From positions 1 to 64,000 of the forward strand of contig NZ_JOJM01000022.1 of assembly GCF_000720325.1 (NCBI RefSeq): a stretch of 64,000 nucleotides of DNA. Direction: 5' to 3'. How positions within the stretch are numbered: position 1 is the stretch's first letter; each line of letters begins with the position of its first letter. Both the position numbers and the translations under genes were made by a program. The DNA comes from Streptomyces sp. NRRL B-1347 (GTDB taxonomy: Bacteria; Actinomycetota; Actinomycetes; Streptomycetales; Streptomycetaceae). The notes below the pieces were generated by a model. The model had not been told where the DNA came from, did no database searches, and saw only the letters and a list, made by a program, of their open reading frames with translations. Shown here in pieces: positions 7,793-15,831 of the stretch.

Positions 7793-8728
7793 TCAGCCGT
7801 TCAGGACGCCAGTCAGACGTGCTGCTGCCTTGCCGCCGAACAGTGCGAGCCCGCAGTAGAAATCGATGCGGGTGCGATAGACGGGCTTGTCGTGGGACTC
7901 GCCGAGGTCGGTGACCTGGATGCCGCCGTTGGTCAGCCCGGAGACAGCAGCATCGGCTTCGGAGGAGCCGAAGCGCACGGCGTAGATGTCGCCGGTCTGC
8001 TTGCCGCCTGTCCCGGCGGTAAGGGGCAGTACATCGGTGCCGTCCAGTTTCTGTCCTGCGTCCAGGAGCGGGATGCCGTTCCAGGCAACGGTTCGCTTCC
8101 CCGCGATCTCTGCGGGGAGGAGTTCGCTGCCGCCGAGTCGGCGGAACCCGGACACGATCTTGGCGCGGATCTCGGCGTTCATGTAGAGAGCGCCATTGGA
8201 ACCGTTGATGCCGCGTACCTGTGCGGTCAGCGCGTCCAACGCATCAAAGAAGTCATAGCCGTTGGCCACAGGCCCGACGCCCTTTGCGTCCAGGACTTGA
8301 GAGCCCAGCAGCCGCTTGCGCAAACCGTCGAACCCCTTGGGGTTCACCGCGGCATCGCCATTGAAGAACTGGTCCGCAAAGTGGATAGAGGCGGCCTTGA
8401 CCTTCATCACGGTCTGAATGGCCCGCTGGTCATTCAGGTTTCCCCGGGTCTGCACGATGAACTTGTCCACGTCCGCGTCACCGCCGAGGATCGCCAGCGT
8501 CTCAATCCGCTGGTTCACGGCACCGGTGCTCTCCGGGTACGCCTCGTTCACTGCCCGGAACGAGACGCCAGGAAGGCTGGACTCTTCGTTGTAGCGATAG
8601 GCATTCCCCGCCACATCTATCAGCGGCAGTCGATCCAGGATAGGAGACTCCTGAACGAACGTCTCGATCACTCCACGCCGCAGATCATCCTGAGAGAGCT
8701 TCGCGGACTCGGCCAGAGTCAATGACAT
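7793..8728 (-). CDS. Phage major capsid protein
   Basis: 311 aa from ATG 8728, with AGGAG 8 nt upstream. The sequence (SLTLAESAKLSQDDLRRG at the N-terminus; FNGDAAVNPKGFDGL; GKRTVAWNGIPLLD; YRTRIDFYCGLALFGGKAAARL at the C-terminus) matches actinophage HK97-fold major capsid proteins of the epsilon15 gp7-like type. It would form the phage shell. No protease, scaffold, portal, terminase or tail gene is near; only an HNH gene lies upstream. Intact frame and a strong ribosome site argue against random decay. An encapsulin-like use is conceivable, but no cargo gene is visible. Confidence 0.8.
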   Translation of the reverse strand: MSLTLAESAKLSQDDLRRGVIETFVQESPILDRLPLIDVAGNAYRYNEESSLPGVSFRAVNEAYPESTGAVNQRIETLAILGGDADVDKFIVQTRGNLNDQRAIQTVMKVKAASIHFADQFFNGDAAVNPKGFDGLRKRLLGSQVLDAKGVGPVANGYDFFDALDALTAQVRGINGSNGALYMNAEIRAKIVSGFRRLGGSELLPAEIAGKRTVAWNGIPLLDAGQKLDGTDVLPLTAGTGGKQTGDIYAVRFGSSEADAAVSGLTNGGIQVTDLGESHDKPVYRTRIDFYCGLALFGGKAAARLTGVLNG

Positions 8729-8891
8729 AAGAATTCTCCTGAGTGAATAGCCGGAACGGCATATCAAGTGAGCGTCAGAATGTCTGGCGATGCGCATGGC
8801 CCACGGGAACACTCAAATGAGCCATGCGAGTATTTCGCCTCCCTGCCGATCCGTCTCGGCGAGGCGCGGGGGTCACCCCCTGGTCGCCGAC

Positions 8892-9266
8892 TCAGAAACG
8901 GCGAGGACGGACACGCTCGGCAGCCCAACCACCCGGCTGGTGCCGCGCTGTCTCCCGGTTGTGGCACGACGTGCAGAGCGGACGCAGACGAGACCACGCG
9001 TCCGGATCGGTGTCGCCCCGAGCCACCAGCGAGCGACGCGACTCCGGGAAGTGATCGGCAACCGTCGCGATGCGCGAGCACAGCACGCACCACGGATGCG
9101 CGTACAGGTACCGGCGCCGGACGCGCTGCCACCGGGTGTCATAGCCCCGCTCGGCTGTCGTGCCTCGCTGCTGCTGTGCCTCGCGCTCGTGCGTCGGGCA
9201 GCGTCCCCCGCTCGTCAGCTCGGGGCACCCGGGGATCGTGCAGGGGGTACGGGGCTTACGGGGCAT
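8892..9266 (-). CDS. HNH endonuclease
   Basis: 124 aa. ATG 9266 is chosen because GGGAGGTGA precedes it; the GTG at 9275 is part of that ribosome site. The N-terminal CTIPGCPELTSGGRCPTH is a CxxxxC knuckle. The HNH core is CVLCSRIATVADHFPESRR with RPLCTSCHNRETARH (residues about 60-115), giving paired CxxC knuckles around the His metal site. Phage HNH proteins of this type normally precede terminase genes and assist packaging. Here the next gene is the capsid, so terminase and portal appear to be deleted or absent. Confidence 0.85.
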   Translation of the reverse strand: MPRKPRTPCTIPGCPELTSGGRCPTHEREAQQQRGTTAERGYDTRWQRVRRRYLYAHPWCVLCSRIATVADHFPESRRSLVARGDTDPDAWSRLRPLCTSCHNRETARHQPGGWAAERVRPRRF

Positions 9267-9465
9267 GGGGGTCACCTCCCGCGGGGTGAGGGTTGATGCG
9301 AGGCGAGCGGGACTCGAATGGCGGAGCGCGCACAGCGTGCATTGGTTCCGCTTCTCGTACGCCCTATGATCACCACCGTGCGCTGGAACGATTCCGCTAT
9401 CCGGACCATGCCCCGGGGGCAGGCTTCCTACCGGATGGTCGGCCGCCGGTCAACGTCCGCCAAGC

Positions 9466-9479
9466 AAGGGAATTCCCTT
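9466..9479. promoter_or_regulatory. 14-bp palindrome covering a ribosome binding site
   Basis: AAGGGAATTCCCTT is a perfect palindrome ending one base before the ATG of the secreted protein gene. It includes the AAGGGA Shine-Dalgarno, so it could be a protein-binding site or a weak hairpin controlling translation. Confidence 0.4.
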
Positions 9480-9480
9480 C

Positions 9481-9825
9481 ATGCGCATCCGCCATACCGT
9501 CGGCGCCGCTCTCGGCGCCCTCGCCCTCATCGTCACGATCCCCACCTCGGCTCACGCCGAGGCCGTCGGCTTCTTCAAGTATCAGTGGGGCCTCCCCGGC
9601 CAAACGAACTACGGAGAGATGATCAACGCGCAGACGAACATCTGCCACCAAATCCCCGAAGTCGAAAACAAGCCTCTGCAGAACGCCTTCAAGCCCCTGA
9701 ACCAGACCGACAAGCAGGCGTGGCTCTTCCTGGAAGAGGACTGCGACGGCCCCCACACCGTCCTGCTCCAAGGCGCTCAGGACGGGCCGCTGCGCCTGTT
9801 CAAGTCTGTGTACTTCCCAGCGTAG
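9481..9825 (+). CDS. Small secreted protein, unknown function
   Basis: 114 aa. The signal peptide is at residues 1-26 (MRIRHT, hydrophobic core, cut after SAHA). The mature 88 residues have two Cys (ICHQ, EDCDG), a possible disulfide, and a beta-rich aromatic pattern. No known family was recognised. It is the only plus-strand gene between the element's two HNH genes, so it looks like an independently expressed passenger ('moron') gene. A palindrome overlaps its ribosome site. It could be a secreted inhibitor or toxin, but nothing in the sequence shows this. Confidence 0.7.
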   Translation: MRIRHTVGAALGALALIVTIPTSAHAEAVGFFKYQWGLPGQTNYGEMINAQTNICHQIPEVENKPLQNAFKPLNQTDKQAWLFLEEDCDGPHTVLLQGAQDGPLRLFKSVYFPA

Positions 9826-9990
9826 TGACCTGATCCTCCCGCCCCGGTACGAGTTCGCGCCCGTACCGGGGCGGTCCCGCGCCCGGAGAACACTCGACCC
9901 GTCGGACACGCCGTAGAGCAGCGTGCGCACCTACACCGCCCCCTTTCCGCCCCGTGCGAGCCCGGTCAAGGCCCGGACGGAACGGCGTCT

Positions 9991-10332
9991 TCACGCGGTA
10001 CGCCCGAACTCCGTGCTCGTCTTCAGCCCGTGGCAGCCGGTGCACAGCACCTGAACGTTGCTCGCCGTGTCCGTCCCGCCCATGGCGAGCGGGCGTACGT
10101 GGTCCACGTCCACCGCGTCCGCGGGGAAGTCGCCCAGGCACCAGTCACACCACGCGTGCCCGCGTTCCTGTATCCGTCTGCGGAGCCGCGCCGCCGCATC
10201 ATGCCGCCTCGCACGGCGCCCACCGCGTGAACGGCGAGAGCGAACCGAGGGACGGTCCTGATACGCCTTGTCGTGAACGTCGCAGCGTCCGCGGCGAGTT
10301 GCCGCATCGCTGCACTCAACACATGGGGTCAT
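9991..10332 (-). CDS. HNH endonuclease
   Basis: 113 aa. It has an N-terminal zinc knuckle (CVECSDAATRRGRCDVH) and an Arg-rich linker at residues 28-55. The HNH core at about 60-108 has CDWC, then VDVDHVRPLAMGG and NVQVLCTGCHGLKT. All HNH ligands (DH, N, CxxCH) are present, so it should be active as a metal-dependent nicking or cleaving enzyme. It is the second HNH gene of the element. The tRNA-like sequence lies 31 bp upstream of it. Confidence 0.85.
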   Translation of the reverse strand: MTPCVECSDAATRRGRCDVHDKAYQDRPSVRSRRSRGGRRARRHDAAARLRRRIQERGHAWCDWCLGDFPADAVDVDHVRPLAMGGTDTASNVQVLCTGCHGLKTSTEFGRTA

Positions 10333-10363
10333 GAGTCACCGCCTGGTCGTTGTTGTGATGGAG

Positions 10364-10453
10364 TGCCCGCCCCCGGACTCGAACCGGGAAACTCTGCGGC
10401 CGATACCCCGCGGAGGCCGGTACCGCGCACCTCTACCTGTTGGGTCAGCGGGC
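10364..10453 (-). tRNA. tRNA-like sequence, atypical
   Basis: On the minus strand, a 7-bp acceptor-like stem (GCCCGCT with GGCGGGC, discriminator A) and a canonical T-arm (CCCGG-TTCGAGT-CCGGG) are clear, and a GGTAGA D-loop is present. The anticodon arm is abnormal: the best stem, CGCGG/CCGCG, encloses 9 nt, and the D-stem is weak. It is 90 nt with no encoded CCA. It may be a degenerate phage tRNA or a structural mimic, so no amino-acid identity is assigned. Confidence 0.35.
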
Positions 10454-10459
10454 ATGGGG

Positions 10460-11189
10460 AGCCCCGAGCCGGCGAGGACCGGTCCGGGACGTTGTGGGGG
10501 CCGTACGGGCTTCCAACCCCGTTCGGCGCACTCGCCGGGCGAGTGGGTTACTGATGGGCGGTACGGCCCCCGCGCGCTGCCTCACGACCCCTGCGGCCAC
10601 CCTCGCGGGTGCGTGGTGCACGGACAGCGCTACTACCGAGAGCAGACACTCAGACCGCCGTGTGTCCCCCTGTAGGGCGGGTGCGCGGTAATCCCGCTCT
10701 CGGTAAGTCGGTGGGAGAGGGGCGCTCGCTGGTGTGCGCTGCCGCTCCCTTCCCGGCTCTGATAGGGAGCGGAGGTTGCCCGCCGCTCCGAGCAGTCGGG
10801 CCATGCTGAACGGCGCCCCAACCAGCTTCAAGGGCAGACAGCAGAGAGCCCCGACGGTCCGTGAGGGACTGCCGGGGCTCCGTGCGGCTAGTTGTACTGC
10901 ACCGCATACAACCGGGTGACCTAGCCGCGAGCGGCACCCTAGCGGGCGCAGGATGCCCGCCAAGGAGCGGGGGTGGCCCGGTGGCGGAGTGCTGTTTGAG
11001 GCGCCGTTCTCTCCTTCTGTGTATTTTTTTCTATGCGTTTCAAAAAAGTGGTGTAAACCGTCACTCCATCACCACCCTGCACCCCGCTGTGGGCCAGTCG
11101 GCCCGAGGACGAGCAAGGGGGCGGCGCCGGGGCAGCCGCAAGCCCCGGCAGGCGACGGGTGCCCACCGGGACACAGCGCTACGGCGCCG
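10460..11189. other. Non-coding interval inside the element
   Basis: No reading frame here has convincing protein character. It holds a hairpin at 10846-10880 and an AT-rich patch at about 11018-11062, unusual in this GC-rich context, reading TTTTTTCTATGCGTTTC then AAAAAAG. On the minus strand the patch could encode a Lys-rich peptide (VYTTFLKRIEKNTQKER), but no ribosome site supports it. The interval probably separates the recombinase from the HNH gene. Confidence 0.5.
10846..10880. terminator. Hairpin in non-coding interval
   Basis: GAGCCCCG at 10846-10853 pairs with CGGGGCTC at 10873-10880. The inner bases also pair partly (GGTCC with GGGACT). It is plausible as a terminator for minus-strand transcription from the recombinase. 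Confidence 0.5.
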
Positions 11190-12665
11190 CTATGCGGCCA
11201 CCAGTTCCCGCACGGGTTCGGCGGGGGCGGGCTCGGCGAGGCGTGCGGCGCTGCCCGGGGCCGGGGGCGCGTCCTTGCGTGCTTCGGCTTCCATGTCTCC
11301 CGTGGTGGCCGCAAGCTCGGCAATGGCAGGGTCCAACTCCCCGGTGATAGCGAACTCAACGCGGCGCACATCGAGCCGTCGCCATCCGCCCTTGCCACCG
11401 GGCTTGACCATCAGGCGCGCTCCCGCAGTGATGAGTGAGGCGCGGCGTGCTGCGGTGTCTGCGCCGTTCCAGTCGTCTGCATACGTGCGCCCGGTGGGGA
11501 CCACCTCGCGGCGGGGCTCGCGCTTCTCGCGGGATTCCAGCTCTGCCAGACGTGTGTCCAGGGCGTCCGCCCGGCGCTGCCACGCTGCCTGAGCGCTCTT
11601 GGACTTCTGGCGCCCCTTCTCCTGCTGGTGTTCCTCGAACTCGGCGAGGGTGGCGTCTATCTCGGGCTGCGGGTCGTAGCCCGGTATCTCGACGACGCGG
11701 TTGATCTGGATCTTGCCCGCCGCCTTCAGGAACTCGTCGCTCACGTACTCGTCGACCCATTCCGCGCGCACGGTGCACGGGGCGGGGCAGTAGGTCCCGT
11801 ACTTGTACGACGAGCACCGGTAGGTACCTGAGGACCGGTTCAGGTACATACGCTCGCTGCATCCGTTGCAGTGGATGACCCGCAGCAACAGCGCCGTGGA
11901 ATCTGTGCGCTCGGGAGCCTTCTGTTCGATCGGCTTGGGGGTGAGGAGCGCGGCGACCTGGTCGAACTCTTCGCGGGTCAGAATCGGGCTGTCCGTGGCC
12001 ATGACCGGGGCGCCCTGGTCGTCGCGCACGGGCTTGCCGCGGTGCATCTTCCAGCCCATGAGCGCTTCGTTGGTCAGCATCTTCTCGATGGTCTGCGCCC
12101 GCCACTGCGCGGGCTTCTTCACGGGCTCGTCCGTGACCGCAACCGTCTTCCTCTTGGTGCGCGCCTGGTAGGCAGTCCAGTGCGCGGAGGGGGAGAGCAC
12201 GCCGTCCGCGTTCAGTCCGCGCGCGATGGTGTGCAGCCCTCGGCCGTCGACCAGCTCGGCAATGATCCGTTCAATGATGGTGACCGCGTACGGGTCGGGC
12301 ACCAGGGTCCAACCAACCCCGCCGTGCTCGGCGGGCATGGGGGCGGGCAGGTAGCCGTACGCGGGCTTGCCGCCGCCCCGCCAGCGAAGCGGCATCTTCC
12401 GCATGGCTGCCTGTGCCCCGCTGACGCGGTCCTTGATGCTCTGCGACTCGACCTGAGCGGCAAAGGCCAGCATGAGCATCATGAGCTCGCTCATGGGGTC
12501 CATCGGGTTGCGGAAGTCGAATGTCAGACGGCCCCCGCCGATGCCCTCGGCGAACACAATGAGCTTGCGGTGTTCGCGGGCCCACTTGGCAAGCTCGTGC
12601 ATGTCGCCCATGTCCCGGATGGCGCGGTCGAAGCGCCAGAACACCAGGGCGTCAAAGTGCTCCTG
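11190..12665 (-). pseudogene. Large serine recombinase, N-terminal catalytic part missing
   Basis: The open frame runs from just after a TAG at 12666-12668. The first residues, QEHFDALVFWRFDRAIRDMG, correspond to the middle of the resolvase domain. The roughly 60-75 N-terminal residues with the catalytic Ser are absent, and fewer than 95 bases remain before the element edge, too few to hold them. What remains: the end of the resolvase domain with helix E (MLAFAAQVESQSIKDRV), the recombinase domain, a zinc ribbon (CNGCSERM ... YRCSSYKYGTYCPAPC) and a coiled coil. Read from GTG 12644 it is 484 aa. Family members of this architecture integrate phages and actinobacterial elements; this copy should not catalyse strand exchange. 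Confidence 0.8.
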
Positions 12666-12748
12666 CTAGGGAGCGAAGATTGCCTAGCGCCTCTGACCTG
12701 CGTAGATGCCACCATGACCCGATCACTCCAGAAGTGTCACTCTGGAAC

Positions 12749-12757
12749 ATCGGGAAG
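12749..12757. repeat. Putative attR core, 9-bp direct repeat ATCGGGAAG
   Basis: Second copy of the repeat at 3749-3757. To its right the sequence GGGCGGGCCTGGGGCGCTCC then GCGAGGG continues the chromosomal intergenic motif seen at bases 71-100 of the window. Confidence 0.65.
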
Positions 12758-12788
12758 GGGCGGGCCTGGGGCGCTCCGCGAGGGACAC

Positions 12789-14060
12789 CTACCGGCGAGC
12801 CTCCACCGCCGCCACCACGATCCGCCGCGTCTGTCCGACGATGTCGGCCCGGTTGCGCACGAACTCGGGGTCGGTGACCGCCCCGGTCGCCGGGTCGGTG
12901 TTGCCCGCCCCGAACTGGAGCACCGGCGTGTGCACATGGCCGCCCGGCAGCCGGTCGTGCAGGCCGAGCCGGTCGCGGAGCAGCGTCGCGCGGTAGGCGA
13001 TCTCGTTCGACAGGTAGTCACCGCCGCCGCCCTTGCGGGCCGCCGAGCCGGGCGTCGGCCCGTCGGGCCGGTCCACGGGCGCGCCGCCGCCCGCCGGCAC
13101 CTCGGTCACGGCCGTGTTGTCGTACACCGGGAAGCGGCCGGTGGAGGCGGCGACGATGTCCTTGTACGGCAGCGTCGTCGTGGTCCACTGCGGCTGCGAC
13201 GCGGGATCGGCGACCGGGACCGTGCCGGTGCTCGACAGGTTCTCGTTGTCGCCGAAGCCGCCGCGCCAGGCGCCGTTGGTCCGCTCGATGTCGAACTTGC
13301 CGATCCGGCCCTGGCTGACGGTCGTGAACAGGTCCACGCGCGGCAACTGCCGCCGCAGCGCCCGCTCCACGGCACCGTCGGCGAAGTCCGCCCAGCGCAC
13401 CGGGAACGTGACCGTCTCGATCCGCACGGGGCCCGCGGCGGTCCGTATGACCGTGCCGTCGAGGGCGAGGGCCGTCGCGCCGGACGGGTTGCTGATGCGG
13501 ACGTCCCGGTCGAGCGTGAACGGGTCGAAGCCGGTGAGGAGCACCCGCTTCATCCGCTTGCCGTGGCCCTTGGGGTAGTCGACCTCGTCCTGGCCCCGGG
13601 ACGACACCTCCAGCTTCCCCAGCAGCCGCGCCCGCCGCTCCGCGCCGAGTTCGCGGCCCTTCGGCTGCCACGCCCGCAGCTCCCGCGTCATCCCGAGCCG
13701 CGCCCAGTACAGCGGCCGGTCGTCGCCCCGGCTCAAGTCCCCGCCGCTCGGCCCCCGCCCCTGCACCCGGTCCACGGCGCGCCGCCACAGCGCCTGCCCG
13801 TGGCGGACGACGATCCGCTCGGCCTGCCCGTAGGAGTGCGCACGGTCGAGGGCCCGCGCGAACGCGGGCGCCACGGAGTCGAAGCCGCTGCGGCGCAGGA
13901 TCTCCTGGGGCACCGCCCGCTCCAGGCGCTGTTCCTCGACGGTGGGCGCGGCCCCGCCCGGTGCGGTGGAGTCGGCCAGGGCGGGCGCGGCCGGGAGCCC
14001 GAGCAGCAGGGCGGTGCCGAGCGCCACGAGCCGGGGCCCGACTATGTGAGACGAAGCCAC
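12789..14060 (-). CDS. Secreted pyroglutamyl-peptidase-like protein, catalytic Cys replaced
   Basis: 423 aa. GTG 14060 is chosen for its AAGGA ribosome site. The signal peptide is at about 1-29 (cut after ALA). The N-terminal 170 residues are an unassigned helical region. The C-terminal 250 resemble pyrrolidone-carboxylate peptidase (C15): RVLLTGFDPF at 172-181, ISNPSGATALAL, and VHTP with His377. The usual catalytic Cys in the CN motif of this family is Ser351 here (DYLSNEIAYR). It is therefore either a Ser variant or an inactive, binding-only relative. Members of the family release N-terminal pyroglutamate. Confidence 0.7.
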   Translation of the reverse strand: MASSHIVGPRLVALGTALLLGLPAAPALADSTAPGGAAPTVEEQRLERAVPQEILRRSGFDSVAPAFARALDRAHSYGQAERIVVRHGQALWRRAVDRVQGRGPSGGDLSRGDDRPLYWARLGMTRELRAWQPKGRELGAERRARLLGKLEVSSRGQDEVDYPKGHGKRMKRVLLTGFDPFTLDRDVRISNPSGATALALDGTVIRTAAGPVRIETVTFPVRWADFADGAVERALRRQLPRVDLFTTVSQGRIGKFDIERTNGAWRGGFGDNENLSSTGTVPVADPASQPQWTTTTLPYKDIVAASTGRFPVYDNTAVTEVPAGGGAPVDRPDGPTPGSAARKGGGGDYLSNEIAYRATLLRDRLGLHDRLPGGHVHTPVLQFGAGNTDPATGAVTDPEFVRNRADIVGQTRRIVVAAVEARR

Positions 14061-14270
14061 GAGAGTCCTTCCGTTGCAGGTGAGGTGGCGGAAGTATCGC
14101 GGGCCGCGGGAGCCGTGCGCTACGGGGTACGCGATCTTTGACCTGCCGTGCCGTGCCGTGCTGTACCGCGCCGCTCGCGGAGGTCCGCCCCTGGGCGCGG
14201 TCCGCCTCCCCCGCGCGGCGGAGGCGGACCACCATCCGTGCCGATGCCCGGCCCCGGCCCGCGCACCAGC

Positions 14271-14855
14271 ATGGAGAACATGTCGAAGGTCATCTCCCTG
14301 CCCGGCGTGCCCCGCTGGGCCGCACGCGCCGCGCACGCCGTGCCGTGGATCGTCCTGCCGTCGAGCCTGTGGCGCGTCGCCCTCGTCCTGGGCCTGCCCG
14401 TGTCCGACTACCGGCCGGGGTTCGGCGAATCGCTGTACGTCCTCTCGCTCAGCGCCGTCTCGGAGGGCCTGGCCCTGCTGACGCTCGGTCTGGTGCGGCC
14501 GTGGGGCGAGGTCGTGCCCCGCTGGATACCGCTGCTCGGCGGCCGCCGGGTGCGCCCGCTCGCCGCCGTCGTCCCGGCCGCGCTCGGTGCCGTCGCGCTC
14601 GCCCTGATCTGGGGCTACGCCTTCCGGAGCGTGGGCGCGGGCCTGGACTCGGGCATCGGACCCGGCGGCATGGGATCGCCCGCGCAGGACGCGTTCCTGG
14701 TGCTCTGCTACGCCCCGCTGCTGCTGTGGGCGCCCCTGCTCCTGGCGGTGACGGCGGCCTACTACCAACGCCGCACGGCACGCCCCTCAGCCGGCGAGCA
14801 GCCGCCCGGACTCCCGCAGGGCGGCCAGGAACGGCTCCGCGCTGGGCACGGGTGA
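14271..14855 (+). CDS. Hypothetical membrane protein
   Basis: 194 aa from ATG 14271 (ATG 14280 also possible). Four hydrophobic segments lie at residues about 18-38, 50-72, 98-118 and 143-165, with basic loops between. No known domain was recognised. The last 69 bases overlap the 3' end of the convergent LysR gene, so the hydrophilic tail (RRTARPSAGEQPPGLPQ onwards) is constrained by the other strand. Start and frame are supported by transmembrane periodicity and third-position GC. Confidence 0.65.
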   Translation: MENMSKVISLPGVPRWAARAAHAVPWIVLPSSLWRVALVLGLPVSDYRPGFGESLYVLSLSAVSEGLALLTLGLVRPWGEVVPRWIPLLGGRRVRPLAAVVPAALGAVALALIWGYAFRSVGAGLDSGIGPGGMGSPAQDAFLVLCYAPLLLWAPLLLAVTAAYYQRRTARPSAGEQPPGLPQGGQERLRAGHG

Positions 14856-15782
14856 ACGCCCCCGCGCCGTCGCCGCGTACACCGCGCGGGCGGGCGCGCC
14901 CTCGTCGCGGACCGGCACGAGCGCGACGTCCTGCCGCACGCCCTGGGCCGCGAGCGCCGGGATCAGGGCGACGCCGAGCCCGGCGGCGACGTACCCCTGC
15001 TTGGCGGTCCACTCGGCGACCACATGGGCGACGCGCGGCCTGAAGCCGTGCCGCAGCGCGGCGTCGAGCAGGGTGCCCGCGGGCTCCGCGCTGCCGGAGA
15101 TCCAGTCCTCGCCGGCGAGCCGGGCGAGCTCCAGGGACGCCTCGCCCGCCAGGGGGTGGGCGGCGGGCAGGGCCACGTACAGCCGCTCGTCCAGGAGGTG
15201 GTGCAGCTCGTACGCGTCCTGCGGGAGCGGGCCGCCCGTCGTCGACACCACGGCCAGGTCGAGGTCGCCGTCCGCGAGGCGGGCCAGCAGCGGCCCGGTG
15301 AAGCCCTCCTCGCGCGTGAGCGTCACCCCGGGGTGCCGCGCCCGGAACGCGGCGATGGCGCGCGGCACCAGGGCCACGTCCGCCGTCGCGAACGCCCCGA
15401 ACCGGAGCAGGCCGCGCGCGACACCCTCCAGGTCCGTCAACTCCTGGCGCAGCCGCGACAGTTGGCCGGTGACGGCCCGCGCGTGCGGCAGCACGGCCCG
15501 CCCGTGCGCGGTGAGCCGCACGCCGCGCGGCAGCCGGTCGAAGAGCGGGGCCCCGCCGAGCGCGCCCTCCAGGGCCGCGATCTGGCGGGACACGGCGGAC
15601 TGCGTCAGGGAGAGCCGCCGCGCCGCCACCGTGAACGAGCCCTCGCGCGCCACCTCCAGGAAGGCCCGCAGCCAGAAGGTGGAGAGATCGGCGGCACCCG
15701 GCCCCGCCACCGATACCGGTCCCGCCCCCGGCCGCAGCCCCGGCCCGTCCGCGCTGCCATGCGTTGTCTGCATGGCAGCCAT
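14787..15782 (-). CDS. LysR-family transcriptional regulator
   Basis: 331 aa from ATG 15782 (ATG 15773 is an alternative). The winged HTH is at about 32-90 (FLEVAREGSFTVAARRLSLT then QSAVSRQIAALE), followed by a periplasmic-binding-like sensor domain (LDLAVVSTTGGPL, GVALIPALAAQG). It is divergent from the 3-hydroxyisobutyrate-dehydrogenase-like gene with only 49 bp between them. By LysR convention it should control that gene and repress itself. The inducer is unknown. Confidence 0.9.
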   Translation of the reverse strand: MAAMQTTHGSADGPGLRPGAGPVSVAGPGAADLSTFWLRAFLEVAREGSFTVAARRLSLTQSAVSRQIAALEGALGGAPLFDRLPRGVRLTAHGRAVLPHARAVTGQLSRLRQELTDLEGVARGLLRFGAFATADVALVPRAIAAFRARHPGVTLTREEGFTGPLLARLADGDLDLAVVSTTGGPLPQDAYELHHLLDERLYVALPAAHPLAGEASLELARLAGEDWISGSAEPAGTLLDAALRHGFRPRVAHVVAEWTAKQGYVAAGLGVALIPALAAQGVRQDVALVPVRDEGAPARAVYAATARGRSPVPSAEPFLAALRESGRLLAG

Positions 15783-15831
15783 GCTAGACATTCGCTTGTC
15801 GCATCGCAGCCCCGGGCCTAGCGTCGTCCCC

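Larger units (their letters stand above)
3758..12757. mobile_element. 9.0-kb integrated element, integrase truncated
   Basis: The ends are defined by the 9-bp repeat and by restoration of a normal intergenic sequence when the interval is removed. Contents in order: two small genes, NUDIX and SAH-hydrolase-like genes (-), XRE regulator (+), major capsid protein (-), HNH (-), secreted protein (+), HNH (-), a tRNA-like sequence and a serine recombinase (-) without its catalytic N-terminus. The capsid-HNH-recombinase set is phage-derived; the XRE cassette is cargo or lysogeny-type control. No terminase, portal, replication or transfer gene is present, so the element is a remnant or a minimal satellite. 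Loss of the recombinase N-terminus should leave it immobile unless helped in trans. Confidence 0.7.

Noticed and set aside
7793..8728. Capsid gene read as an encapsulin
   Set aside because: Sequence pattern fits phage major capsid proteins better and no cargo enzyme with a targeting tail is nearby. Kept only as a possibility.
10364..10453. tRNA-like sequence as the attachment site of the first element
   Set aside because: It lies inside the element, has no second partial copy at either end, and the 9-bp repeat at the ends explains the junctions.
10609..10963. Several overlapping frames of 60-170 aa in the element
   Set aside because: No ribosome site, no protein-like pattern and no third-position GC bias.
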